DNA from: AA29 sp041481445
Lineage (GTDB): Bacteria; Acidobacteriota; Vicinamibacteria; Fen-336
Assembly: GCA_041481445.1 (NCBI GenBank)
Contig: JBGPBV010000057.1
Span: 1-39,426, forward strand
Reading direction: 5' to 3'
DNA: 39,426 nt
Shown: one piece after another, positions 24,242 to 32,332 of the stretch
How the letters are laid out: every line of letters begins with the position of its first letter
Position numbering within the stretch: position 1 is the stretch's first letter
Program-made: the position numbers and the translations under genes
Notes under the pieces: generated by a model
Databases searched by the model: none
What the model was told of the DNA's origin: nothing
What the model saw: only the letters and a program-made list of their open reading frames with translations

Positions 24242-24368
24242 GGGAAGGCAAGAACGTCGCGAGGTGCGCGATGCAGCGAGGCGTGGCCGATCGCACCACG
24301 GCCACGGGCTCCGGAGGCCGACCGCGTGAGCGGCGGGGCGGGCCGGGTCGCGTTCCTCCCCGCGCGGG

Positions 24369-26783
24369 CTAGGAGCCATTGGCCGAGGCCAGCCGAAGCT
24401 TCAACGTGAGCGTGCGCGGCGGTCCGAAATGGGTCCCGCTGAATGGGTTGCCGAAGTTGTAGGCGTAGGCCTCGTCCGTCAGGTTGAGCACCTCGGCCCC
24501 CGCCTCCACCGCCATCGATCCGACGCGCAGCAGCCGGATCCCCGCCGTCAGGTCGAATACGGTGCGTGGCTTGACTCGTCCCTTTTCGAAATCAACCCGG
24601 TCGGCGCCGGGGCGGGCCTGCAGCTTGTCCAAGTCGGTCAGGTCCACCCCCACCGGCGTGCCGCTCTCGTAGCGTCCGGTGGCCGCAGCCCAGAAGCCCC
24701 CCCGCCGGTAGTTCAGACCCAGCACTCCGACGTGGCGCTGGTCGTGGTCGGGCGTGAACTTCGTCCCCGGCCCGATATCGAGGAAGTCGTCCTCGAGGAA
24801 CAGTCCGCCCGTGATCGGACCGTACTGGTCGATCTTGGAGAGCGTGTAGCTGACGAAGCCGCCAAGGCCGTTGCGGCGCGGAACGTCGAGGCGCAGGTCG
24901 AGGCCGCGCGCCTTCTGTTCGCCGACGCTGTTCGGGAAGATGATCGTGGTCCCGAAGAAGACGTTGGGATCGTCGACGTCGGTGCCCTGTCGGTACCAGA
25001 GCGCCATGCCCACACGGGCCGCATGCCCCAGCCATTGCTCGCCACCGATCTCATAGGCCCACTGTCTCTCGGCCGGCGGCGCGGCGCCGCCAGGCAGGCC
25101 TTCCTCGGCGAAGGGCGAAAGCACACGCGCCTCGTCCGAGGACGAGAGCAGCAGCCATTCCAGCTGTGGAGGCTGGAAATAGCGGTCCACGCTGGCGCGC
25201 ACCGTCGTCGTCCGGCCGAGACGGTAGGCGACGCCGAGGCGCGGTCCCCAGCTCGTCTCCGCCGTCGGCAGCGCACTGCGGTCGAAGCGCAGGCCGAAGT
25301 TCAGCACGAGGCTCGACAGGGCACGCCATGTGTCCTGGCCGTACGCCGAGAGCTGCAGGCCGCGGTCGCGGCTCTCGAATACGAACGGATTGTCGGACGT
25401 GAACTGCAGGGCGCCGTCGCTCAGGTTGGCCTCCTGGCCCTCCACGGGGTCGGTCACATGGAAGGTGAAGGACTCGTCGGTATGGACCCGCGCCACCTCG
25501 AACCCGGCCTTCAGCACGTGGCGCCCCAGGCGGTGGGTCGTGCTGCCCAGGAGGCCGAAGCGATTGCCGCTGCGCTCGGCGAAGGTCGACATCGGAGTGT
25601 CGTTGGGGCTCGGCTGCAGCTCATTGCTGTTCCAGAAGCCCACGGCAGCAAGCTGGGAGACCGTCTTCTCCGACCAGCTTCGCTGCCAGGAGACCATCGG
25701 CACCCCGTGGTCGAGCTTCTGATGCTGGTCCTGGCCGGCCTCCTGCTGGTCTCGACTGTTCGGGACCTCGAATTCCGAGTGCCCGTAGCGAAGGCCGAAG
25801 GTGATCGAATCGCGCTCGGCCGGCTTGAACAGGACGCGGACGTCTCCCTGGTAGGCGGATCCATGGCTGTGGAGGTTTCCCGGATCGACGGGATCGACGA
25901 ACCGATCGGAGGTCTCACCCGAGGCATAGAGCGCCACCACGGCCTTCTTTCCCAGCGGGCCCACCAGGCGCCCATTGCCGGCGCCCGTGCCCTCGCTGGC
26001 GCCCGAGCCCTCCAGAACGCCGGACCAATCGTCCCGCAGCGCGGTGCCCGTGTTGATCTCGATCACGCCGCCCGCCTTCAGGCCGAACTCGGCGGGAAGA
26101 TGCCCGGTGAGCACGTTCAAGGACGAGACCTGATTGGCTTCCGGGGAGACGCCGAACAGGGTGTCGAAACGCTCGTAGAGCGGCACGCCGTCGACCACGT
26201 ACAAGAAGCCGTCGTCCACGCCGCGGACGTGCATCAACCCGTTGTCCTCGGTGGACCAGCCGGGAGTACTGGCCACCGCCGCGCGCAGACCGCCGCCGCT
26301 GAGCCGCGCCGGCACCTGCTGCACCGACTCGCCGGAGAGCGACGTCCGGGTCTCGAGGGCGGGCAGCTCGGTGTTCGACGTCACGACCACGGTCTCGGCC
26401 GAGCGCGCCGCGAGTCGCACCTCGATCTCGCCGGCGAGCGCGCTTCCGACGACGACGTTCTGCAAGCTCGACACCAGCGGTCCGCTGGTGGCCCTCAGGT
26501 AGTAGGAGCCTGGCACGATGCCTTGCAGGACGAATCGCCCGGCCGCGTCGCAGGTGGCCGTCCTCAGCGCGGCACCCCTCTGATCGAGCAGGGAGACGAC
26601 GGCGGCGGGGAGAGGCGCTCCGCCAGGGTCGATCGCCCGACCGCGCAGCTCGCTCAACTCCAGTTGGGTCCAGCCCGCCGTGGGTAGCCCGAGGAGAACC
26701 GCCATCACCAGGCCCGCGCCCATCGGCTTCGATCGGCCTCCGGACCTCCGGAGGAAGCCACGCGGGAGACGATCGTCGGTCAT
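24369..26783 (-). CDS. TonB-dependent outer-membrane receptor with carboxypeptidase-regulatory-like N-domain
   Basis: 804 residues from the ATG at 26783 (GAGG seven bases before). A signal segment (GLVMAVLLGLPTAGW) is followed by a beta-sandwich domain (LRGRAIDPGGAPLPAAVVSL ... GRFVLQGIVPGSYYL). The plug has VPARLSGGGLRAAVASTPGW, MHVRGVDDGFLYVVDGVPLYERFDTLFG and ADLPAEF-like spacing before GGVIEINTGT. The barrel ends with LNLTDEAYAYNFGNPFSGTHFGPPRTLTLKLRLA. It should import a large or scarce ligand with TonB energy. It lies between the fae operon and the xox operon, so uptake of a lanthanide chelate (the XoxF metal) or cobalamin is possible; the sequence itself does not decide. Confidence 0.9.
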   Translation of the reverse strand: MTDDRLPRGFLRRSGGRSKPMGAGLVMAVLLGLPTAGWTQLELSELRGRAIDPGGAPLPAAVVSLLDQRGAALRTATCDAAGRFVLQGIVPGSYYLRATSGPLVSSLQNVVVGSALAGEIEVRLAARSAETVVVTSNTELPALETRTSLSGESVQQVPARLSGGGLRAAVASTPGWSTEDNGLMHVRGVDDGFLYVVDGVPLYERFDTLFGVSPEANQVSSLNVLTGHLPAEFGLKAGGVIEINTGTALRDDWSGVLEGSGASEGTGAGNGRLVGPLGKKAVVALYASGETSDRFVDPVDPGNLHSHGSAYQGDVRVLFKPAERDSITFGLRYGHSEFEVPNSRDQQEAGQDQHQKLDHGVPMVSWQRSWSEKTVSQLAAVGFWNSNELQPSPNDTPMSTFAERSGNRFGLLGSTTHRLGRHVLKAGFEVARVHTDESFTFHVTDPVEGQEANLSDGALQFTSDNPFVFESRDRGLQLSAYGQDTWRALSSLVLNFGLRFDRSALPTAETSWGPRLGVAYRLGRTTTVRASVDRYFQPPQLEWLLLSSSDEARVLSPFAEEGLPGGAAPPAERQWAYEIGGEQWLGHAARVGMALWYRQGTDVDDPNVFFGTTIIFPNSVGEQKARGLDLRLDVPRRNGLGGFVSYTLSKIDQYGPITGGLFLEDDFLDIGPGTKFTPDHDQRHVGVLGLNYRRGGFWAAATGRYESGTPVGVDLTDLDKLQARPGADRVDFEKGRVKPRTVFDLTAGIRLLRVGSMAVEAGAEVLNLTDEAYAYNFGNPFSGTHFGPPRTLTLKLRLASANGS

Positions 26784-26821
26784 GGACACCTCGCTCGACG
26801 GCGCCGGCAACGCCGTGCACA

Positions 26822-26969
26822 CACGTCTTCGCCGCCTATGGGATCACGAATCCGGCGCCGGACGCCTACGAAGTCGATTTCCTGATCACCCCCGAGCTGG
26901 GAGGACTGGATCTCCGCGTACAAGAAGTACTTCGACACGGATCAGCCGCTGTCCGCGCCGACCGTGTAG
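26822..26969 (+). pseudogene. Relic of an HNH-like or related protein C-terminus
   Basis: Two protein-like stretches lie in different frames. 26822 onward reads HVFAAYGITNPAPDAYEVDF then LITPELGG. From 26907 a shifted frame reads WISAYKKYFDTDQPLSAPTV and stops at 26967-26969. The layout (YEVD-[FH]-LI-PELGG) recalls the short HNH-like family, with a deletion between the two halves. No start codon or ribosome-binding site is present. It lies in the 330-nt gap between the divergent TonB-receptor and regulator genes. Confidence 0.4.
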
Positions 26970-27018
26970 CCACTTCACCTCGGGCCGCCCACTCGCCCGC
27001 CCTTTTCCCTGTCGGCGC

Positions 27019-27048
27019 TTGACACGGTTCGGACGCTCGATCCAAGAT
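27019..27048 (+). promoter_or_regulatory. Candidate sigma-70 promoter for the sigma-54 activator gene
   Basis: A perfect TTGACA at 27019-27024, an 18-bp spacer and CAAGAT at 27043-27048, a weak -10. Transcription would start near 27055, about 60 nt before the GTG at 27116 and too close to use the TTG at 27065. Confidence 0.35.
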
Positions 27049-27115
27049 CCGGGCGTCGCACACCTTGGCGGTTCTCTCATCACCGACGACGGTGGCGCAG
27101 CTCTTCGAGGGTCAC

Positions 27116-29167
27116 GTGTCCAGTCTCATGCGGATCGGGGGCGCCGGCTTAAGCCGCGCGAAGGCCGCCCTCGAGATTGCCCGGGCCCGGGACGCCTTTC
27201 TTTCCTCAGGCGATCTGACGGCGTCCTGCGTCCGCCCCCTCATCGCGGAACGGTGGCGCCGCTGCAAGGAGCTGGGCATCGATCCCACGATGCAGCGCGC
27301 TCCCACGGCCGTGGGAGCCGAAGAGGTCGAGACGGTCCTCGCCCGGGATGACCTGGGCCGCGCGGGGCGGTCCGTCCTCGAGGATTTCGGCCGGATGGTG
27401 GAGGGAACCGGACACGTCATCGTCCTCGCGGATCCGGAAGGCCGCATCCTCCACGCCGCCGGCCACTCCGGGGTCCAGGCCGTGCTGGAGCGCGTGAACC
27501 TCGCTCCGGGCGGAGTCTGGACGGAGGCGGCGGTGGGCCCGAACGGGATCGGCACCCCCCTCGCCCTGGGTCAGCCCGAGATGGTCTTCGGTCCGGAGCA
27601 CTACTGCGAGGGCTGGCAGGCCTTCTTCTGCTGCGGGTTCCCGATCCGTGACCCCATCAGCGGCCGGATCCTGGGAGCGGTAGACATCACGGGTCCGCTG
27701 GGCAAGGCCCATCCGCCCATGGCCCTCGCCCTCACCCTCTCGATCGCGCGCTGGGTGGAGCGGAACCTGCGGGTCCTCGGGCTGGAGCGCAGCAACGCGC
27801 TGCTCAAATCGTTCCGCGACCTCGAGCGGAGATGGCCGAGCGAGCCCATGCTGCTCGTGGACGATGCGGGTACGGTCGTGGACATGAATTCCCACGCAAC
27901 GCACGCGCTCGGCCTGCCTTCCGACCGGTCGCCAACCCAGATTGCCGCGCTGGCGCCGGAGCTGTCCGGCCATTTCCGGCGCGCTTCCGAGAGCGGAAAT
28001 CACCGCGTGCAGACCGTGGTCTTCAGTTGCGCCGACGGGCGCGCACGGACGATGGCCTGCCGGATCGAGCCCGTGATGGTGGACGGCCGGGCGGTGGGAT
28101 CGGTGGTCGTGGTGTCGGGCCACCCTCCACGGACGCCCACCGCTCGCGCGGGCCCGCGGACCATCGACGCGCCGCCGGCGGGCCGCCAGGTCCTGCGCCC
28201 GAAGTACAGCTTCGCGGACATCCTCGGCGAGTCTCCGTCGTTGCAGGATGCCCTCCGGCTCGCGCGGGCCGTGGCCCGCGGTCACGGCCTGAAGCCCATC
28301 CTGATCCTGGGCGAGAGCGGAACCGGCAAGGAGGTCCTCGCCCATGCCATCCACTCCGAGAGCGAGCGCGTCGACCGGCCTTTCGTGGCCGTCAACTGCG
28401 GCGCCCTGCCGAGGGAGCTCGTGGAGAGCGAGCTGTTCGGGTACTCCTCGGGAGCATTCACGGGGGCTCGACGGGAAGGGCAGGCCGGCAAGTTCGAGGC
28501 GGCGCAGGGGGGGACGGTCTTTCTCGACGAAGTCGATTCGATGCCCCTGGAAGTCCAGGCGAAGCTCCTGCGCGTCATCGAGACGAGTGAGGTGGTGCGC
28601 CTCGGCAACGCCAAGCCCATCCGCCTCGACGTGGCGATCATGGCGGCCACCGGACCCGACGCCCGGCGACGGGTCGAGGAGGGACAGTTCCGCCTCGACC
28701 TGTTCCACCGGCTGAGCGTCGTCGAGATCGTCATGCCGCCCCTCCGGGAGCGTCGCGGCGACATCCTTCTCCTGGCGACCGTATTCCTGGATCGGGAATG
28801 CGCCGCGCTCGGGCGGAAGCCTCTCGCCCTCTCCAGCCAGGCCGCGGACCTTCTGGTCGCCTTCCACTGGCCCGGAAACATCCGCGAGCTCCAGAACCTG
28901 TGCGCCCGGTGGGCCATCACCGTGACCGGCGGTGAGGTTCGTTCCGACGACCTTCCCGCACATATCCGTGGGGCCGGGGGTCCAGGGCCGGAGGGCGCGG
29001 TCCGGGAGAGCCTGCAAGGGAAGGAGGACACCATCATCCGCCAGACCCTCCTCGAGACCGGTGGGCGCGTCGCGGAGGCGGCCCGGCGCCTGGCCATAAA
29101 CAAGACGACCATCTATCGCCGCATGAAGCGATGGCGCGCCCGACCTGGAAGTTGCAGCCTGCAATAG
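27116..29167 (+). CDS. Sigma-54-dependent transcriptional activator (AcoR-like: GAF, AAA+, Fis HTH)
   Basis: About 683 residues from the GTG at 27116 (GAGGG at 27107-27111); the frame opens at a TTG at 27065, and an ATG at 27128 is also possible. An N-terminal GAF-type ligand domain includes VIVLADPEGRILHAAG, AAVGPNGIGTPLALGQPE and CGFPIRDPISGRILGAVDITG. A PAS-like middle segment (LLVDDAGTVVDMN) follows. The AAA+ domain has Walker A GESGTGKE, the sigma-54 contact loop GAFTGA, Walker B GGTVFLDEVDSMP and a PLRERRGDI motif. The C-terminal Fis-type HTH is AEAARRLAINKTTIYRRMKRW. It sits between the fae and xoxF operons, both with -24/-12 promoters, so it probably activates them in response to a small C1-related molecule; this is inference. 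Confidence 0.92.
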   Translation: MSSLMRIGGAGLSRAKAALEIARARDAFLSSGDLTASCVRPLIAERWRRCKELGIDPTMQRAPTAVGAEEVETVLARDDLGRAGRSVLEDFGRMVEGTGHVIVLADPEGRILHAAGHSGVQAVLERVNLAPGGVWTEAAVGPNGIGTPLALGQPEMVFGPEHYCEGWQAFFCCGFPIRDPISGRILGAVDITGPLGKAHPPMALALTLSIARWVERNLRVLGLERSNALLKSFRDLERRWPSEPMLLVDDAGTVVDMNSHATHALGLPSDRSPTQIAALAPELSGHFRRASESGNHRVQTVVFSCADGRARTMACRIEPVMVDGRAVGSVVVVSGHPPRTPTARAGPRTIDAPPAGRQVLRPKYSFADILGESPSLQDALRLARAVARGHGLKPILILGESGTGKEVLAHAIHSESERVDRPFVAVNCGALPRELVESELFGYSSGAFTGARREGQAGKFEAAQGGTVFLDEVDSMPLEVQAKLLRVIETSEVVRLGNAKPIRLDVAIMAATGPDARRRVEEGQFRLDLFHRLSVVEIVMPPLRERRGDILLLATVFLDRECAALGRKPLALSSQAADLLVAFHWPGNIRELQNLCARWAITVTGGEVRSDDLPAHIRGAGGPGPEGAVRESLQGKEDTIIRQTLLETGGRVAEAARRLAINKTTIYRRMKRWRARPGSCSLQ

Positions 29168-29186
29168 AGGTGGCGGATTGCATCCT

Positions 29187-29207
29187 CTCCCATGCACGCG
29201 ATGGGAG
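29187..29207 (+). terminator. Hairpin after the sigma-54 activator gene
   Basis: CTCCCAT (29187-29193), a 7-nt loop and ATGGGAG (29201-29207), starting 20 nt after the stop codon. No U-run follows, so termination is plausible but not proven. Confidence 0.4.
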
Positions 29208-29353
29208 GACTCGGCGAAGGCCAGCGACACCTTAAACCAGGGTTCGTCGTCCTCGGAACTGCTTGATAGTGCATTCAAATGGGTCCCTTGTCGGTCTCGA
29301 TGTCGGAGCGGGTCGCACACGTGCCGGAGGGGAGCGTCGGAGCAGCATGCCGA

Positions 29354-29369
29354 CGGCAGGGATGTTGCC
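29354..29369 (+). promoter_or_regulatory. Candidate sigma-54 (-24/-12) promoter for xoxF
   Basis: CGGCAGGGATGTTGCC has GGCA and TTGC with exact GG-N10-GC spacing (GG 29355-29356, GC 29367-29368). Transcription would start near 29380, about 160 nt before xoxF. A palindrome TGCCGACGGCA (29348-29358) overlaps the -24 box. A weaker GG-N10-GC match (TGGCTGTTTGACCGC) is at 29389-29403. The rest of the 372-nt gap 29168-29539 shows no gene I can support. Confidence 0.5.
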
Positions 29370-29539
29370 CTCAGGACTGGAAGCATGGTGGCTGTTTGAC
29401 CGCGCAGGCGGAGGTCAGCACCTCCCTTGTCAGCGAAGGAGCGATCTCCGGGCTGATCGATGCTTAGGCCTGGTGCCCGGCGCCCCTGATTTGTGATGTT
29501 CTTCCGCTCATCACCGCCGCACCGTCTGAGGAGGTATCG

Positions 29540-31369
29540 ATGAAAGGCCGGTATTGGATCGTTCTGGTCGCGGCGCTCTCCCTTCCGGGGAAGGCGATCG
29601 CGGACGATGAACTGCTCACCCTGCAGAAAGACGACAAGCAGTGGGTCTTGCCGGGCAAGAACTACTCCGCCAACCGCTACAGCACCCTGGCCCAGATCAC
29701 CACCGCCAACGTGAAGCAGCTGAAGGAGGCGTGGTCGTTCTCGACCGGGGCCCTGCGAGGCCACGAAGGGGCGCCGCTCGTGGTCGGGAGCACGATGTAC
29801 GTGCACTCGTCCTTCAGCGACAGCGAATCGAGCCCGGGTAACCACATCTACGCCCTGGACCTCACCAAGGAGGGGGCGCCGATCAAGTGGACCTACACCC
29901 CGAAGACGGACAAGCGGGCCGTACCGGTCGCCTGCTGCGACGTCGTTCAGCGCGGCCTCGCCTATTCCGCCGGCAAGATCCTGACGACCACCCTGGACGG
30001 GCAGGTGATCGCGCTGGACGCGAGCACGGGCAAGGAAGTCTGGAAGATCAGGAACGCCAACCCCCAGAACGGCGAGACGATGACGATGGCCGGTCTCGTC
30101 GTCAAGGACAATTACATCGTCGGCGTCTCCGGCGGTGAGTTCGGCATCCGGGGTTGGGTGGCCGCCTACAACGTCGCCGACGGCAAGCAGGCCTGGAAGG
30201 CCTACAGCATGGGGCCGGACGAGGACGTCAAGCTCGCGGCGGACTTCAACTCCGCCAACCCCCAGCACGGCCAGAAGGGCCTGGGGACGAGCACGTGGCC
30301 CGGCGAGCAATGGAAGATCGGCGGGGGCAGCACCTGGGGCTGGTACTCCTACGATCCCGAGCTGAACCTCTTCTACTACTCGACCGGCAACCCCGGTACC
30401 TGGAATCCCACGCCCCGCAAGGGCGACAACAAGTGGTCGATGACGATCTTCGCCCGCAACCCCGACACGGGAGAGGCGAAGTGGGCCTACCAGATGACAC
30501 CCTGGGACGCCTGGGACTATGACGGCGTCAACGAGCATCAGCTCGCCGACCTCACGATCGACGGCAAGAAGGTCAAGGCCCTCGTCCACTTCGACCGCAA
30601 CGGCTTCGGCTACACGCTGGACCGCACCAACGGGACCCTGCTCGTGGCCAAGCCCTTCGTGTATGTGAACTGGGCCACGGGGATCGACCTCAAGACCGGC
30701 CGGCCGATCGAGGACCCGACGAAGCGCACGAAGCAGGGCGAGGACACGAAGGACATCTGCCCCTGCGCCATGGGCGGGAAGGACGAGCAGCCCTCCGCCT
30801 ACTCGCCGCAGACGGGCCTGTTCTACGTGCCCACCAACAACATGTGCATGAACTACGAGGGAGTCGAGGTCAAGTACCAGTCCGGAGCTCCCTACGTGGG
30901 CGCCAACGTCCTGATGTTCCCCGGCCGGGCCGACATGACGGGGGCGAAGGCGGACGGTCACGTCGGCGACTTCATCGCGTGGGACGCGGTCGCCGGGAAG
31001 AGGGTCTGGACGAAGAAGGAAGCGCAGCCGGTGTGGAGTGGCGCCCTGGCCACGGCTGGCGGAGTCGTCTTCTACGCCACGCTGGACGGATGGTTCAAGG
31101 CCGTAGACGCCAAGACCGGCGCCGACCTCTGGAAGCACAAGCTGGCGGCCGGTTCGATCGGCAACCCGATGACGTACGTCGCGCCTGATGGCAAGCAGTA
31201 CGTGGCCATCTACTCGGGTCCCGGTGGCTGGTACGCCGCGCCGGTAGCGGCGAACCTGTCCAAGGACGACCCCTTTGGCGCCCTGGGCGCCGTGGGTGTC
31301 GCCTTCGGGGCCAACCTCGACAAGGCCACCAGCGTCGGTGGCACGCTCCACGTGTTCTCGATCCAGTAG
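29540..31369 (+). CDS. xoxF: Lanthanide-dependent PQQ methanol dehydrogenase
   Basis: 609 residues with a signal peptide (cleavage near AIA-DDE). Periplasmic oxidation of methanol (and possibly formaldehyde). The adjacent-Cys disulfide is C132-C133 (VACCDVV). Metal and PQQ ligands are E200 (SGGEFG), N284 (STGNPGTWNP) and the catalytic D326 in DAWDYDG. D328, two residues on, is the extra Asp that marks lanthanide-binding XoxF; the calcium enzyme MxaF has Ala there. The tryptophan-docking propeller repeats are present. ATG has GAGGAGG eight bases before. It heads xoxF-xoxJ-cytochrome-porin. No mxaI is present, as expected for a Xox system. Confidence 0.97.
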   Translation: MKGRYWIVLVAALSLPGKAIADDELLTLQKDDKQWVLPGKNYSANRYSTLAQITTANVKQLKEAWSFSTGALRGHEGAPLVVGSTMYVHSSFSDSESSPGNHIYALDLTKEGAPIKWTYTPKTDKRAVPVACCDVVQRGLAYSAGKILTTTLDGQVIALDASTGKEVWKIRNANPQNGETMTMAGLVVKDNYIVGVSGGEFGIRGWVAAYNVADGKQAWKAYSMGPDEDVKLAADFNSANPQHGQKGLGTSTWPGEQWKIGGGSTWGWYSYDPELNLFYYSTGNPGTWNPTPRKGDNKWSMTIFARNPDTGEAKWAYQMTPWDAWDYDGVNEHQLADLTIDGKKVKALVHFDRNGFGYTLDRTNGTLLVAKPFVYVNWATGIDLKTGRPIEDPTKRTKQGEDTKDICPCAMGGKDEQPSAYSPQTGLFYVPTNNMCMNYEGVEVKYQSGAPYVGANVLMFPGRADMTGAKADGHVGDFIAWDAVAGKRVWTKKEAQPVWSGALATAGGVVFYATLDGWFKAVDAKTGADLWKHKLAAGSIGNPMTYVAPDGKQYVAIYSGPGGWYAAPVAANLSKDDPFGALGAVGVAFGANLDKATSVGGTLHVFSIQ

Positions 31370-31410
31370 AGTCGCCCATCAAACGCGCAGACCTTGACGG
31401 CAGGTTCCTG

Positions 31411-32283
31411 ATGATCCGGAGAGCGGCGAGGCAAGGGCGTTGGCTCACATCCGCGAACATGCTGCTTCTGGCATGCTGCCTCGGCGGCACCGCATCCGGA
31501 GACCAGAGCGAGCCGATCAGGGTCTGCGCGGACCCCGATAATCTTCCGTACTCGAACACCGATCTCAAGGGCTTCGAGAACAAGATCGCAGAAGTCGTCG
31601 GCCAGGAGCTGGGGGCGAGCCTCAGCTACTTCTGGTGGCCGGCCCAGCGAGGGCTGATCCGGCACACGCTCCAGGTGGACCAGTGCGACGTCTTCATCTC
31701 GATTCCGAAGGGCTTCGACCCGGTCCTCTGGACGAAGCCGTACTACCGTTCCTCCTACGTGCTGGCCTATCGCAGCGACCGCAAGCTCGGGTTGCGCTCG
31801 CTGGACGACGAGGCCCTCAAGCGGCTCCGGATCGGCGTGCACGTGAACACCCCCCCTTTCGACGCTCTTGCCAATCGGGGGCTCGCCGAGAACATCGTGA
31901 ACTACCGGCTCTTCTTCGACCCTGAAGATCCCGATCCGGCCAAGCGTCCCGACAAGGTTCTCGAAGACGTCCTCTCCGGCGCCATCGACGTGGCGGTGGC
32001 CTGGGGGCCGACCGTGGGGTATTTCATCAAGCGGCATCCCTCGGCCCTCGAAGTCGTCTCCCTCGACGACGATGCCAAGGTGCCCATGAGCTTCGAGTTC
32101 TCCATGGGGGTACGCAAGGGCAACCGAGAGCTGAAGGCGCGGCTGGAGGGGGTCCTCGACAAGAGGGAAAGGGACATCAGGAAGATCCTGGAAGACTACG
32201 GCGTCCCCCTCCTCCCCTTGAAGCCACCCGGCGAGGCTCCCGGGGAGAAGCGAGCCCCCGCAGAGAGTCACGAGCACGAGTGA
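31411..32283 (+). CDS. xoxJ: XoxJ-like periplasmic substrate-binding protein
   Basis: 290 residues. N-terminal export signal (SANMLLLACCLGGTASG). The solute-binding fold has IRVCADPDNLPYSNTDLKGFENKIAEVVGQELGA, typical of quinoprotein-dehydrogenase-associated binding proteins. VFISIPKGFDPVLWTKPYYRSSYVL and LSGAIDVAVAWGPTVGYF follow. The C-terminus is a proline- and glutamate-rich tail ending HEHE. XoxJ is thought to bind and help activate or load XoxF rather than feed an ABC transporter. Located 41 nt after xoxF. Confidence 0.9.
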   Translation: MIRRAARQGRWLTSANMLLLACCLGGTASGDQSEPIRVCADPDNLPYSNTDLKGFENKIAEVVGQELGASLSYFWWPAQRGLIRHTLQVDQCDVFISIPKGFDPVLWTKPYYRSSYVLAYRSDRKLGLRSLDDEALKRLRIGVHVNTPPFDALANRGLAENIVNYRLFFDPEDPDPAKRPDKVLEDVLSGAIDVAVAWGPTVGYFIKRHPSALEVVSLDDDAKVPMSFEFSMGVRKGNRELKARLEGVLDKRERDIRKILEDYGVPLLPLKPPGEAPGEKRAPAESHEHE

Positions 32284-32332
32284 AAGTGAGTAGGCACAAC
32301 GAGTAGGCCCATCGAGGAGGCTCAGCGGAGCG

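Noticed and set aside
24129..24409. Short plus-strand open frames in the fae upstream region
   Set aside because: No ribosome-binding site or family sequence; they overlap the sigma-54 promoter and the end of the TonB-receptor gene.
29178..29496. Short plus-strand open frames between the activator and xoxF
   Set aside because: No plausible starts or conserved sequence; the region carries the promoter and hairpin instead.
27206..31351. A minus-strand open frame of 1381 codons opposite the activator and xoxF
   Set aside because: It lies opposite two firmly identified plus-strand genes, has no family sequence, and is an effect of the high GC content.
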